A stretch of DNA of 64,000 nt from Gloeocapsa sp. PCC 7428 (GTDB taxonomy: Bacteria; Cyanobacteriota; Cyanobacteriia; Cyanobacteriales; Chroococcidiopsidaceae), in assembly GCF_000317555.1 (NCBI RefSeq), contig NC_019746.1, positions 62,001 through 126,000 on the forward strand, given 5' to 3'. The notes below the pieces were generated by a model that had not been told where the DNA came from, ran no database searches, and saw nothing but the letters and a program-made list of their open reading frames with translations. How positions within the stretch are numbered: position 1 is the first letter of the stretch; each line of letters begins with the position of its first letter. Positions 27,560-37,772 of the stretch are shown here, piece by piece. Position numbers and translations under genes: made by a program.

Positions 27560-28753
27560 TCAGAGGGGCGAGGCACTGCCTTGCCCGTCAGAATTAGTGG
27601 TGAATACTCGGATCGATTCGGGTGGCAGTTGAATTTGGAATGCAGAACCTTCAGTGAGATCTAACTGTCGCGCTGCTTGAGCGGAGATGTTGGCACAAAT
27701 GAGTTCTTTGAAGTTGCCTTCTGGACGCAAACCTACTAGAAAGCCGGAACCAAGAAATTCGATACTCTGCACTTCAGCGGCGATCGCATTTGCTACCAAG
27801 TGCTGATTTGCTGTGTTGAGCACTTGCACATCTTCTGGACGAATCGCAATACTCACCGACTGATCGGGTGCAGCAACGTTTTGTGGTGCCTCCAGAATAA
27901 TGTTTCCGCAGCGCACTTGAGTTTCTGATACTACAACTCCTGATAAAAAATTCATCACGCCAATAAAATTAGCGACAAATGGCGTATGTGGTTGCTGATA
28001 TATAGCACGGGGCGTTCCTACTTGGGCAATGTAGCCTTTATCCATCACGACAATTCGATCTGCCATTGCCAAAGCTTCGGCTTGATCGTGAGTTACCATC
28101 ACTGTTGTGATTCCTAGACGCTTTTGTAGTTGCGCGATTTCTGTTCTTAGCCTAACTCTAACTTGAGCATCCAGCGCCGAAAGTGGTTCGTCGAGTAACA
28201 GAAGTCCAGGTGATAGTGCTAAGGCTCGCGCTAAAGCAACTCGTTGTTGTTGTCCGCCCGACATTTGCGCAGGGTATTTGTTTTCCATCCCGTTTAGCCC
28301 GACGGTATCAAGTAACTCCTCAACTCGGGTTTTAATTTCTCGCTGAGATTTCTTAGCATTTTGCAAGCCATAGGCAATATTTTGGGCGGCAGTGAGATTA
28401 GGAAATAGTGCATATGATTGAAAGACAATGCCAAAGTCTCGCTTCGATGCGGGAAGCCGCGAAACATCCTTTCCGCCTTGGATGACGCGCCCACTGGTTT
28501 GAGTTTCTAACCCACAGATAATGCGTAGTAATGTTGTTTTACCACAACCACTCGGACCTAGTAAGCAAATAAATTCACCTGGATAGACGTCTAAGTAGAT
28601 GTCGCGGAGAGCAACAAAGTTACCAAAAGATTTTTGAATGTTTTCGATTTGGAGATAAGGTTGTGCAATTTCCCTGGCTAAAGTAGGTTCATAAGATGTT
28701 GATTGCTGTTTGAGGCGTTGCTGTCGGGTTGTTGGCTGTTCGGGAAAGTTCAT
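27560..28753 (-). CDS. 2-aminoethylphosphonate-type ABC ATPase
   Basis: 397 aa. Walker A GPSGCGKTTLLR, signature MSGGQQQRVALARALA, Walker B LLLLDEPLSALD and H-loop VTHDQAEA are all intact. A C-terminal TOBE-type domain (about 280-385: SIAIRPEDVQVLNTANQHLV) follows. Spacing is 14 nt after the binding protein and 9 nt before the permease, so the three are one operon. Confidence 0.9.
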   Translation of the reverse strand: MNFPEQPTTRQQRLKQQSTSYEPTLAREIAQPYLQIENIQKSFGNFVALRDIYLDVYPGEFICLLGPSGCGKTTLLRIICGLETQTSGRVIQGGKDVSRLPASKRDFGIVFQSYALFPNLTAAQNIAYGLQNAKKSQREIKTRVEELLDTVGLNGMENKYPAQMSGGQQQRVALARALALSPGLLLLDEPLSALDAQVRVRLRTEIAQLQKRLGITTVMVTHDQAEALAMADRIVVMDKGYIAQVGTPRAIYQQPHTPFVANFIGVMNFLSGVVVSETQVRCGNIILEAPQNVAAPDQSVSIAIRPEDVQVLNTANQHLVANAIAAEVQSIEFLGSGFLVGLRPEGNFKELICANISAQAARQLDLTEGSAFQIQLPPESIRVFTTNSDGQGSASPL

Positions 28754-28767
28754 TTGTCTGCTCCTAA

Positions 28768-29856
28768 TTACGAAGTCTTCGGTTCTGACTTAGAGTCGTA
28801 GCGTCTAGTCCACTCCTGAAGAATTCGATCCCGATGGGTAGCTGCCCAATTGAAATCATTATTAATCAGTTGTTTTAGTGGTTCCTGTGGATAACCTTGA
28901 GGAATTGGTACATCGGTTTTTACCGCAGTCACCGCAAAGCTTTTGGCATACTCTTGAGAAATTGCTGGAGTAATTGCCCAATCTAAGAATGTCTTTGCAG
29001 CTGGGTTAATTTGTGGTTTTTTGACGAGCGCGTTCGCTTCGATATCCCATCCTGAACCTTCTTGCGGAAATACAGCTTCAATCGGTTCGCCGTCGTTCTT
29101 TTGCGTTACTGCGCGGTAGTCGAAGGAAATACCAATTGGGTATTCGCCTGCTCCAGCTGCTTTGCAGGGACGAGAGCCAGAGTGCATATACTGAGCAACG
29201 TTTTGATGCAGAGCATCGAGATACTGCCAGCCTTTTTCTTCACCCATCATTTGCAAAATTGCGGAAACTGACAAAAAACCCGTACCAGAGGAAGCCGGAT
29301 TGGACATCACGATTAAGTTTTTATAGGCTGGATTTGTCAAGTCAGCCCAAGATTGCGGAATTGGTAGATTTCGTTTCTCCATCTCTACCGTATTGACGCA
29401 AAAAGCAGACATCCACGCATCAATGCCAACCCAATGTGGCGGATTGCGCTCATCCCGAAACTGCGATCGCACTCTTTCTAATCCTGTGGGAGCATAAGGT
29501 TCTAACATCCCTTGGCTATCCGCCACAAGTAAACTTGAAACAGCTAAGCCCCATACAACATCGGCGCGAGGATTGTCTTTTTCTGCCAGTAATTTCGCGG
29601 TGACAATTCCAGTTGAGTCCCGCACTGTGTTGACTTTGATATCAGGATGCTCTTGTTGAAATAGCGTCAGATAATTTTGAATTTGATCGTCTTCTAAAGC
29701 CGTGTAAACAGTAATTGCTGTTGAAGAATCTGCAACTGTACTTGCTGAATTAGATTCGTTAGCACGCCTAACAACACAGGCTGAAATAACGAGTGTAAGC
29801 ATTAAGGCGATCGCGGATCTCAAACTAAACTTTAACCACTTTCTCCGGCTGAACAT
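28768..29856 (-). CDS. 2-aminoethylphosphonate-type substrate-binding lipoprotein
   Basis: 362 aa iron/phosphonate-type binding protein (TIGR03261-like). N-terminal basic RRKWLKF and a hydrophobic core end in lipobox LVISAC. Body motifs include [40 protein letters not shown] and [20 protein letters not shown]. First gene of the operon. The operator TGTATAGACATCTAGAT lies 28 bases upstream of its start. Confidence 0.88.
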   Translation of the reverse strand: MFSRRKWLKFSLRSAIALMLTLVISACVVRRANESNSASTVADSSTAITVYTALEDDQIQNYLTLFQQEHPDIKVNTVRDSTGIVTAKLLAEKDNPRADVVWGLAVSSLLVADSQGMLEPYAPTGLERVRSQFRDERNPPHWVGIDAWMSAFCVNTVEMEKRNLPIPQSWADLTNPAYKNLIVMSNPASSGTGFLSVSAILQMMGEEKGWQYLDALHQNVAQYMHSGSRPCKAAGAGEYPIGISFDYRAVTQKNDGEPIEAVFPQEGSGWDIEANALVKKPQINPAAKTFLDWAITPAISQEYAKSFAVTAVKTDVPIPQGYPQEPLKQLINNDFNWAATHRDRILQEWTRRYDSKSEPKTS

Positions 29857-29883
29857 GCCTCACCTTCCAAGATGCAAACGAGA

Positions 29884-29900
29884 TGTATAGACATCTAGAT
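29884..29900. promoter_or_regulatory. PhnF-like operator, transporter operon
   Basis: TGTATAGACATCTAGAT, identical over 17 bases to the site at 31256-31272. It contains GTATAGAC, the core known for PhnF/HutC-type GntR operators, plus the palindrome ATCTAGAT. Confidence 0.75.
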
Positions 29901-29984
29901 TAGAGGCTAAAGCAAAAGCTATACGACTGGCGTTAATGTTGGGTTAAATCTGATTAATCCTTGGTTTAATCTTGATTAATAGAT

Positions 29985-31118
29985 TTATGCGACGCGATTC
30001 CCTCGACAGATCACCGCAGTCAGTTGCGGCACACTGCGATCGCGTACAGCGATCAAGTCAGCACGTTTACCTATTGCCAAACTACCGCGATCGTGCTCTA
30101 GATGAATAGCTTGTGCAGGATTGCTAGTTGCTAATCGCATCACTTTGTAGATCGGCTGATTTAGGTAGCGAGAGATGAGAAAAATTGCATGGAGAAGACT
30201 TTGTGGTGCATAGTCAGAAGAAATAATATCGACTAAACCTTGCTCAACGAGTTGTTTTGCAGCGACATTACCCGATTGCGATCCTTCCAAAACTAAATTA
30301 GGTGCGCCCACCAAGACTTGTAAACCGGAAGATTTAGCCGCTTTTGCTGCTACTAGTGTTGTCGGAAATTCGGCGATCGCTACTTTATCTTGCACTGCTT
30401 GTTGGATGTGCGAAACAGTCGTATCGTCGTGACTAGCAAGAGTAATACCTTTAAGTTGAGCTAGTTGGGCTATGGCTGTACGGTTTACAGATGCGTGGTG
30501 ATGGTGTTCTTGTTGCCAAATTTGAGTCAATGTGCTTATGCGATCAGCAGCTACTCCGTATTTGCCGACATAATATTTCTCGAACTTATCTGTGCGCACA
30601 AATTGGCGATCGCCAGGAGCATGATCCATTAGCGAGATGAGAGATAGTAAAGGACAATCAGCATATTGAGCCGCAACATAATAAGCTTGGTCATAGCTGA
30701 GTTCGCAACGCAGGTGCAGCCGATGTTCTGCGACAAAGTCCCCTGCAACTTGTCCGTGGCAAATTGCATCAATCATTGCAGCAAAGTGAGTCAAGCGCAG
30801 GCTATAAGAATTGACACTACCAACAGCGATCGCATCGCAAACTGTCGTAATTCCAGCACTGATCGTCGCGCGATCGTGATAGGCTGCGGCAGCTTCTACA
30901 GACCAACGAACACCAGGACGAGGAGATACGCAACACTCTAAATTGTCTGTGTGCAACTCAATTAACCCTGGTAACAAATAATCTCCACCACCATTTTGCC
31001 CAATTGCGACAACTCCTGGTTGAATGTCAGCGATTAACCGATCCCGCACTACCAAAGTGCCAAGAATTTCCTGTTCTGGCAGTTGTAACCGATAGTTGGT
31101 GTAAATCTGCTCGTTCAC
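29985..31118 (-). CDS. phnM: PhnM-type amidohydrolase
   Basis: 377 aa metal-dependent hydrolase. In C-P lyase pathways PhnM cleaves the triphosphate of alpha-D-ribose 1-methylphosphonate 5-triphosphate. The metal site GLIELHTDNLECCVSP, the region SLMDHAPGDRQF and LASHDDTTVSHI, then ISSDYAPQSLLHAIF are present. No C-P lyase core genes are in the window, so here it may act on another phosphonate intermediate. The start at 31118 is divergent from the HAD gene, with a PhnF-like site between. Confidence 0.88.
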   Translation of the reverse strand: MNEQIYTNYRLQLPEQEILGTLVVRDRLIADIQPGVVAIGQNGGGDYLLPGLIELHTDNLECCVSPRPGVRWSVEAAAAYHDRATISAGITTVCDAIAVGSVNSYSLRLTHFAAMIDAICHGQVAGDFVAEHRLHLRCELSYDQAYYVAAQYADCPLLSLISLMDHAPGDRQFVRTDKFEKYYVGKYGVAADRISTLTQIWQQEHHHHASVNRTAIAQLAQLKGITLASHDDTTVSHIQQAVQDKVAIAEFPTTLVAAKAAKSSGLQVLVGAPNLVLEGSQSGNVAAKQLVEQGLVDIISSDYAPQSLLHAIFLISRYLNQPIYKVMRLATSNPAQAIHLEHDRGSLAIGKRADLIAVRDRSVPQLTAVICRGNRVA

Positions 31119-31255
31119 ACAGCTATTAATGTCCTGATATTTCAGAATACAAAAATATTCCGCGCCGTAGGTTAAATTCCGGTTACCCTACTCATCAATG
31201 TTAATTTTGCATAACCTAGTTGCTAAATTTAACCACCTTAGTTACTATATGTGCT

Positions 31256-31272
31256 TGTATAGACATCTAGAT
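31256..31272. promoter_or_regulatory. PhnF-like operator between phnM and HAD gene
   Basis: Exact copy of the 17-bp site TGTATAGACATCTAGAT found before the transporter operon. It lies between divergent starts at 31118 and 31308 and could control both. Confidence 0.8.
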
Positions 31273-31307
31273 AAATAGATAGCGTTGTCACTGCTACAGC
31301 AAAAACA

Positions 31308-32036
31308 ATGGCAAAGATTCAACTAGTCGTACTTGACATGGCAGGAACGACGATTAAAGACCAACAAGAGGTACAATCTTGCTTTTTTCAGGCAGCCCAA
31401 AGCACAGGTTTACAAGCAGATGCCGAGCGAATTAACTTCATGATGGGATGGTCAAAGAAACTCGTGTTTCAAACTTTATGGCACGAGCAGATTGGCAAAG
31501 AGCATCCAGACTATGAGGCTAAAGTGACCGATTCATTCTCTAAATTTAAAACTATCCTCGAAGACCACTATAAAACTCAGCCTGTTGAACCGACAGAGGG
31601 TTGTTTAGAACTCTTTGACTGGCTCAAAGCGCAGAATATTAAAATTGCCCTAAATACTGGATTTTATCGTGAAGTGACAGACATCATTTTACAGCGATTA
31701 GGTTGGAACCAAGGATTAGATAGCGAATATGTAGGTTCAGCAACATCAACAATTCAAGCTTCTGTTACACCTTCAGAAATCTATAACCATGAAGGTCGTC
31801 CAGCGCCGTTCATGATTCAAAAAGCTATGTACAAACTAGGCTTTACCGATCCCAAAACTGTAGTTACTATCGGTGATACACCTTCTGATATTGCTGCTGG
31901 TATCAATGCTGGCTGTCTTTTTTCTTTTGGAGTTACGAATGGTACGCATACTAAAGAGCAATTAGCTCAATATCCCAATGATGGATTATTCAATTCGTTG
32001 TCGGAATTTCAAAACAAAATCGCTAGTTTAACTTGA
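31308..32036 (+). CDS. phosphonatase-like HAD hydrolase
   Basis: 242 aa HAD protein of the PhnX-like group that accompanies HpnW and the AEP transporter. Nucleophile motif VVLDMAGTTIKD, motif II IALNTGFYREVTD and motif III GDTPSDIAAGINAG are clear. It likely cleaves the C-P bond of phosphonoacetaldehyde or a relative. Its TGA at 32034-32036 lies 14 nt before the ATG of the next gene. Confidence 0.88.
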   Translation: MAKIQLVVLDMAGTTIKDQQEVQSCFFQAAQSTGLQADAERINFMMGWSKKLVFQTLWHEQIGKEHPDYEAKVTDSFSKFKTILEDHYKTQPVEPTEGCLELFDWLKAQNIKIALNTGFYREVTDIILQRLGWNQGLDSEYVGSATSTIQASVTPSEIYNHEGRPAPFMIQKAMYKLGFTDPKTVVTIGDTPSDIAAGINAGCLFSFGVTNGTHTKEQLAQYPNDGLFNSLSEFQNKIASLT

Positions 32037-32050
32037 ATACCTCTTTAATT

Positions 32051-33223
32051 ATGAGTTCATCAAAACAAGCAGATGTAGCAATTGTCGGTGCTGGTATTGT
32101 CGGTTTAGCCCATGCTTTAGCTGCTGCTAAGCGGGGTCGAAAAGTTGTCGTGTTTGAGCGAAATTCGCTCGTTGTTGGAGCGTCAATTCGCAATTTTGGT
32201 ATGGTTTGGCCAATTGGTCAGCCTGCGGGTGTTTTATATGACCGCGCTATGAAGTCAAGATCTATTTGGGTAGAGATTGCACAGCTTGCAGATTTTTACG
32301 CGGAGCAATGTGGTTCCTTACACTTAGCTTATCGTCAGGATGAGATGGATGTTCTGCAAGAGTTTGTTGATACTGCTCAAGAAGCGCAGCGTGTAGAGTT
32401 ACTCAGTCCCGCCCAAGTAGCACAGAAAAGCCCAGCAGTAGTGATAGAGGGATTGTTGGGAGCACTTTGGAGTCCTACAGAAATGACCGTCGATCCGCGC
32501 GAGGCAATTCGGAAATTACCCAGCTTTTTAGCCAATGCCTACGGTGTCGAGTTCCACTTTGGGAACGTGGTGACAGAAATCGCTTATCCGCAGCTAGTTG
32601 CTGGTGGAGAACACTGGATTGCAGAACAGATTTTTGTATGCAGTGGTGCTGATTTTGAGACTTTGTATCCTGCAACTTATGCAGCTAGTGGTTTGACGAA
32701 AGTGAAATTACAAATGATGCGAACGGTTCCTCAACCGAATAACTGGAGGATTGGTTCATCACTAGCCGCAGGTTTAACACTAACGCATTATGCTGCTTTC
32801 GCTCATTGTCAATCTCTAGCAGCCCTGAAAGAGAGAATTGCTAGGGAAACGTCTCATTTCCCACAGTGGGGAATTCATGTGATGATGTCACAAAATGCTT
32901 TAGGTGAAATTATTATTGGTGATTCGCACGAATACGGACTGAATCCTGAACCGTTTGATCAAGAAATAGTTAATGAATATATACTGAGCTATCTACAGAT
33001 GTTTGCAAAAGTTCCAGAATTAGCGATCGCAGAAAAATGGCATGGGATTTACGCTAAGCTGCCTGGTGAAACTGAATTTGTTGCTCAACCGGAACCAGGT
33101 GTCACGATTATTAACGCCCTCAGTGGTGCAGGAATGACACTTTCTTTTGGTTTTGCTGAGGAGTTGATGTCTCAATTAGATTCGGCTAGTCATCATGAGG
33201 CTTCAGCAGCTGTTGCTTATTAA
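32051..33223 (+). CDS. FAD-dependent oxidoreductase (HpnW-like)
   Basis: 390 aa from the ATG at 32051. A TTG at 32033 would add six residues. Rossmann motif VAIVGAGIVGLAHALAAA with KVVVFERN shows a DAO-type flavoprotein. The group is linked to phosphonate catabolism and thought to oxidise aminoalkylphosphonates such as N-methyl-AEP or AEP to the aldehyde for the HAD enzyme. The C-terminal SGAGMTLSFGFAEEL closes the FAD site. Operon with the HAD gene. Confidence 0.87.
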   Translation: MSSSKQADVAIVGAGIVGLAHALAAAKRGRKVVVFERNSLVVGASIRNFGMVWPIGQPAGVLYDRAMKSRSIWVEIAQLADFYAEQCGSLHLAYRQDEMDVLQEFVDTAQEAQRVELLSPAQVAQKSPAVVIEGLLGALWSPTEMTVDPREAIRKLPSFLANAYGVEFHFGNVVTEIAYPQLVAGGEHWIAEQIFVCSGADFETLYPATYAASGLTKVKLQMMRTVPQPNNWRIGSSLAAGLTLTHYAAFAHCQSLAALKERIARETSHFPQWGIHVMMSQNALGEIIIGDSHEYGLNPEPFDQEIVNEYILSYLQMFAKVPELAIAEKWHGIYAKLPGETEFVAQPEPGVTIINALSGAGMTLSFGFAEELMSQLDSASHHEASAAVAY

Positions 33224-33535
33224 CAAGTGCGCAATGACTTGACTTATAGCTTAGAGGAGTTTGCTAGAGCGATCGCTCATGGCGATAAAGTCAGAATCAA
33301 TCGATATAATCACCAATCGATTAATCAAAAGTAACTTTCTTTGTTGTGGCATATGCGATTGCAGAGACTGAGAACAATAGATAACACAGTCCGCATTTGT
33401 TCGTTTGAGTCGTTTCGGCAGTCACTTGCTGTAGCCAGTATTACTAGCTATCTAGATATGTAGATGACTATACTAAATGTATCCTTGCACACTAAAAGCA
33501 CTAATTAGCACCTGAAATCCAAAGTTACTTCATTT
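33224..33535. other. intergenic region before phnF
   Basis: 312 bases without a gene. It holds an inverted pair AATCGAT (33299-33305) and ATCGATT (near 33316-33322) and the third PhnF-like site at 33450-33473. Confidence 0.45.
33450..33473. promoter_or_regulatory. PhnF-like operator before phnF
   Basis: Reverse orientation copy of the phosphonate operator: on the minus strand GTATAGTCATCTACAT (33473-33458) matches the exact sites at 14 of 16 positions, with ATCTAGAT adjacent (33450-33457). It is 63 bases upstream of the phnF ATG, consistent with autoregulation. Confidence 0.65.
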
Positions 33536-34255
33536 ATGAGTCATGCTGCACTACCGCTTTATGTCCAGATTGCCGAACAACTAAAACAGAATATTCAGCA
33601 GCAAGTTTATCAAGTAGGTGACAAACTACCAAGTGAAACTGAACTAAGCCTTCAGTTTAAGGTAAATCGTCATACGCTCCGCAGAGCAATTGAATTACTG
33701 AAGCAAGAAGGATTGCTGCGAACCGATCGAGGAATTGGGATTTTCGTTGCTGCAACCCCCATTCGCTACCCAATTGGTAAGCGAGTGCGCTACAACGATG
33801 CATTACAAGCGCAGGGCATTACTGGAGGTTATCAAACATTACAAGCGATCGCGATTTCTGCCGATTCCAAGGTTGCGCCTAAACTAGATTTGAAACCAGG
33901 AGAGCCTGTTGCACTGATTGAAATGCTCGACTTAGCAGACAGTCAGCCTATTGGTGTTTCCTCTAGCTACTTTCCCCTACACCGTTTTCCAGACATTGTA
34001 GAGCAATTTCAAGACACGCAATCAATTTCAAAACTTGTTCGTGAAGTCTACGACTGCGACCACATTCGTCTTTACACCCACATTTCTGCTCGACTCGTCA
34101 AACCTCAAGACGCTCGACTACTTAATTTACCAGTGAATCAGCCTATTTTATTAATAGAAGCAGTCAATGTCGATCAACATGATAAGCCGATTGAGTACAC
34201 AGTTACCCGATTTCGGGGCGATCTGATGGAGTTAGTCATCAATAACGAACTCTAA
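33536..34255 (+). CDS. phnF: GntR/UTRA regulator PhnF
   Basis: 239 aa. Residues 1-75 are the GntR winged helix (GDKLPSETELSLQFKVNRHT, then LRRAIELLKQEGLLRTDRGI). The UTRA ligand domain (about 95-235) contains ALIEMLDLADSQPIGVSSSY and PIEYTVTRFRGDLMELVI. Within this cluster it is the expected repressor of phosphonate uptake and catabolism, acting at the three shared sites. Confidence 0.9.
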   Translation: MSHAALPLYVQIAEQLKQNIQQQVYQVGDKLPSETELSLQFKVNRHTLRRAIELLKQEGLLRTDRGIGIFVAATPIRYPIGKRVRYNDALQAQGITGGYQTLQAIAISADSKVAPKLDLKPGEPVALIEMLDLADSQPIGVSSSYFPLHRFPDIVEQFQDTQSISKLVREVYDCDHIRLYTHISARLVKPQDARLLNLPVNQPILLIEAVNVDQHDKPIEYTVTRFRGDLMELVINNEL

Positions 34256-34399
34256 GAGAGTTAATTCCCAAAGGAAAGATAACGCAGCTAATTGTCGTAT
34301 GATGAGTTTCAGGTTTATAAAACATAATGAGCCATAAGCAATCGCTTTTGTTGTGCGATCGCCGTACTGTTCAGTTTTGGTTTTTAAAATTGTCCTTAC

Positions 34400-35875
34400 C
34401 TAGTCAGCCTTGAGTTGAGGGGGACGGCGATACTGCGTTGCTTGCTCAAATGCATAAGCATAGTTAAGCAGCTTGGCTTCTGACCATTCTAAACCTAATA
34501 GTTCAATCCCAATAGGAACTCCAATTGGTGCAGATTTAGTAGGCTGAGAAAATCCACCTGGAAATGTTACTGCTGGAAAACCAGTACTATTCGAGAGAAC
34601 ACCGTTACGTTCGACCTGATCTTTCCCAACAGGAACTACCAGCCGCTTCTGGTGCGGGTAGAGTATTGCATCTAAACTATTATCCGCCATAACTTTTATC
34701 ACAGCTTGGCGCAAATCTGCTCGGCGCAGCAGGCGATCGCGGTAGTCTTGATTAGTTTTCGAATCCCCAAATTTACTTGAAGTCTGCATACTTTCTGCAA
34801 TAGCTGGGTGAAAGCCACCCCGTTTCATGATTTCATCAAACGACTTGACAAGGACATTAGGACCTCGACTTTTGAGGTACTTGTCAAGCGCTGTTTTAAA
34901 CTCCATATCGCCTACTTGTAAATCTGCTGTAAGTGTTGCGAAATCAGGAATCGTAATTGGAATAACTTCAGCACCGAGTTCTTGCATTTTTTTAGCAGCT
35001 GCCATCGTTACTGTGTTGACTTCAGTATGAATAGCTTCTGTACCAAAGAAATCTTGCAAAACGCCAATCCGAGCACCTTGTAAACTATTAGGATTAAGTT
35101 CCGACGCATAGCTAGCAGGTTTTCGTCCCATGCCAAACGCTGTAGTTGGATCTGCTGGATCGTAGCCTGCCATTACGTCGAGCATAATCGCAGCATCTCT
35201 GACGGTACGCGCAATTTGTCCTGTATTATCTTGGGTGAAGCTAACTGGCACAATTCCACTGCGACTCACTAACCCATAAGTAGAACGAATTCCTACCAAA
35301 TTGTTTGCAGACGCTGGAGAACGTGTCGATTGACCAGTATCGCTTGCCGTTGCTAATATGCCAAAGTTTAATGCGTTAGCGAAGCTTAACGAAGTTATCG
35401 CCGCCCCTCCTCCTCCTGTCGAACCACCAGGAGTCCGCGTCAGATCGTAAGGATTTAATGTTTGCCCGCCTAGAGAACTGATTGTTGTTCCACCACGAGC
35501 AAATTCAGTTAAGTTGGACTTGGCTAGGATGACTGCACCTGCATCCCGCAGTCGCTTAATCGTAAATGCATCATTAGGAGAAATAGAGCCTTTTAAACCG
35601 ACATATCCAGCCGTCGTTGGCATATCAGCAGTGTCGTAGTTGTCTTTAGCAATTACTGGAATGCAGTGTAACGAACCAGCTGTACCAGATTTTGCATACT
35701 GTCGATCGAGTTGAGCCGCTACTTTAGTTGCATTGGGATTAATATATAAAAGCGCATTAACTTTTGGATCTAAGGCATTTATGCGACCAAGATAATAGTT
35801 GACAACTTGAGTGCAAGTTAGCGAACCCGATGCAATTGCTTGATGAATTGATGCGATAGTTGCATCAACAAAACG
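34400..35875 (-). pseudogene. amidase-signature paralogue lacking a start
   Basis: Amidase of the Lys-cisSer-Ser family, paralogous to the intact gene at 39538-41106. The frame is open from a TAG at 35876-35878 and begins RFVDATIASIHQAIASG, i.e. right after where the signal peptide should end. No ATG, GTG or TTG occurs before an internal ATG at 35623, which lies beyond the catalytic Lys region (PVIAKDNYDTADMPTTAG). The signature TPGGSTGGGGAAI and Ser region are otherwise present. It looks like a 5'-truncated copy. Confidence 0.75.
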
Positions 35876-36166
35876 CTAAAACGCTTATTACATCCAGAGC
35901 GCTACCGCGTCTGGTACTAATTCGCGATAGAATGTCACCACATAGTGACCATTCTTGAGGAATTGCGATCAAGAGCATAGGTATACGCGAGTTCAGAGAC
36001 AAAGCTTCTCACTATCTAGCAAGTAAAGAAGCGATCGCCTTTTATCGATAAAGTTTTAAGCATTAAGGCTCTACACCCTTCAATCTTTGTGAGAAAGAAA
36101 CGCGCAGCATGACAAAAGCGCACGTCATATGCGATCGCATAACTCACATTTTAATGATGTGGTCAT

Positions 36167-36475
36167 TTAATCACTAAAAATATTGAGCGGAAGCACAGAT
36201 CTAATTAGTTCCCATGCTGTTGCCCTTAACCACGAGCATTGTTGCTCCTTCGGTAGCAATAGGAGTCCAAATATGCAAACCATCGCGGTGCATGGAATCG
36301 AAACCTGACTAACCTTGCAACCTACCTTTTCTAAGCGGTAAGCAGCTGCCATGACAATTTCATCGACGTCAGCTTCTGATAATCCTGAAATGCCAAAACC
36401 TTCTTTAACGATTCCTAACCTAATCTCGTTAGCTTCTCCGGTCAAAGATGTTGTATAAGGTGCTGTTTGTATTCG
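36167..36475 (-). pseudogene. amidase fragment of the nitrile-hydratase type
   Basis: Open piece EIRLGIVKEGFGISGLSEAD then VDEIVMAAAYRLEKVGCKVS QVSIP, after which a frameshift continues MHRDGLHIWTPIATEGATML and ends GNSMGTN at a TAG. This matches the middle of aliphatic amidases that lie beside nitrile hydratases. Both ends are missing. It sits just upstream of the nitrile hydratase genes and is probably the original partner amidase. Confidence 0.65.
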
Positions 36476-36682
36476 GAAAGAATTACTTAGTTTCTAAAAA
36501 TACTGTATAGCTTAATACAGCATTTATTCTTTGCTTCTAATAACTAATATAATGAAAAAACTTTGTTTGAATCTCTATTCAAGTTATTTATTTTTATAAA
36601 ATTTTGACTCTAAGTTCAAACAAAAAGAAAAAAGTTCGCAATTACAAAAGTTCATTGATTAAAAAAGTAACAATTTAGTATC

Positions 36683-37651
36683 ATGGCTTATATAAAAGCA
36701 AAACCTGTACCTGTAACCGTTATTACAGGTTATTTAGGTGCTGGAAAAACTACTCTTTTGAACCGCATACTAACTCATAAACACGGGAAAAAAGTAGCTG
36801 TAATTGTTAATGAATTTGGTAAAGTAGGAATCGACGCTCAGTTAGTTATCGATACTAATGAAGAAATTCTAGAAATGAATAATGGCTGCATTTGCTGTAC
36901 AGTACGTGGCGATCTTATTCGGATCGTTAACAGCTTAATGCAAAGACGAGACAAATTTGACTGTTTAGTCATTGAAACAACAGGACTTGCCGATCCTGCA
37001 CCTGTTATTCAATCATTTTTTGTAGATGAAATTATGCGATCGCATACTGAGCTTGATGCAGTTATTACAGTCATTGATGCTAAACATATTTGGTATCATT
37101 GGGACAGTTGCGAAGCTCAAGAACAAATTGCCTTTGCCGATGTAGTTCTAATTAATAAAATTGACCTAATCTCAAAAACACAGTTAGTAGAATTAGAGAA
37201 GCGACTGCGGAAAATCAATGCATTTGCTAAGTTTTATTATACCCAAAACTGTGATTTGAATATTGATTGTGTTTTAGGAATTGAAGCCTTTGACTTAAAG
37301 AATACTTTATCAATTGATCCTAACTTTTTGGATGAAGCTACCCACGAGCACGATCGGTCTATTTATTCAGTTGCGATTGCAGAAATGGGAACGGTTAACA
37401 GCGATAAGTTAACAAACTGGTTAAATCAATTAACGCAAACTCAAGGTCAAAATATTTTTCGACTCAAAGGAGTCCTCAATGTCGATGCAGAAGATCGGCG
37501 TTTTGTATTTCAAGGTATTCATATGCTACTAGATGGCAGACCTGGTCGCCCTTGGAAACCAGGCGAGAGCCGCAGGAACGAATTGATCTTTATCGGTCGC
37601 AGTTTGGATGAAAATCAGCTAAAACAAGAGTTCCGCAACTGCTTAATTTAA
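36683..37651 (+). CDS. CobW/G3E GTPase, nitrile hydratase activator
   Basis: 322 aa metal-chaperone GTPase. P-loop [12 protein letters not shown] (about 16-27), the metal-binding CxCC motif [24 protein letters not shown] (Walker B region) and NKIDL (G4) are intact. The C-terminal CobW_C domain (about 228-320) follows. Located before nthB and nthA, it likely loads metal into the alpha subunit. The gap to nthB is 121 nt. Confidence 0.88.
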   Translation: MAYIKAKPVPVTVITGYLGAGKTTLLNRILTHKHGKKVAVIVNEFGKVGIDAQLVIDTNEEILEMNNGCICCTVRGDLIRIVNSLMQRRDKFDCLVIETTGLADPAPVIQSFFVDEIMRSHTELDAVITVIDAKHIWYHWDSCEAQEQIAFADVVLINKIDLISKTQLVELEKRLRKINAFAKFYYTQNCDLNIDCVLGIEAFDLKNTLSIDPNFLDEATHEHDRSIYSVAIAEMGTVNSDKLTNWLNQLTQTQGQNIFRLKGVLNVDAEDRRFVFQGIHMLLDGRPGRPWKPGESRRNELIFIGRSLDENQLKQEFRNCLI

Positions 37652-37772
37652 ATATTTGTCACTCTTTGGCTGTCACAAATGTAATCTTTATTACAAAATA
37701 CTACTAGTAGCTTTGTTACGGTTTAAGCGCACATAACTTAATTAGATACGCTACTCTTACTCAAACAACCGA

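Noticed and set aside
37680-37772. NtcA site (GTA-N8-TAC) before nthB
   Set aside because: The nearest match, GTAGCTTTGTTAC, has a 7-base spacer.
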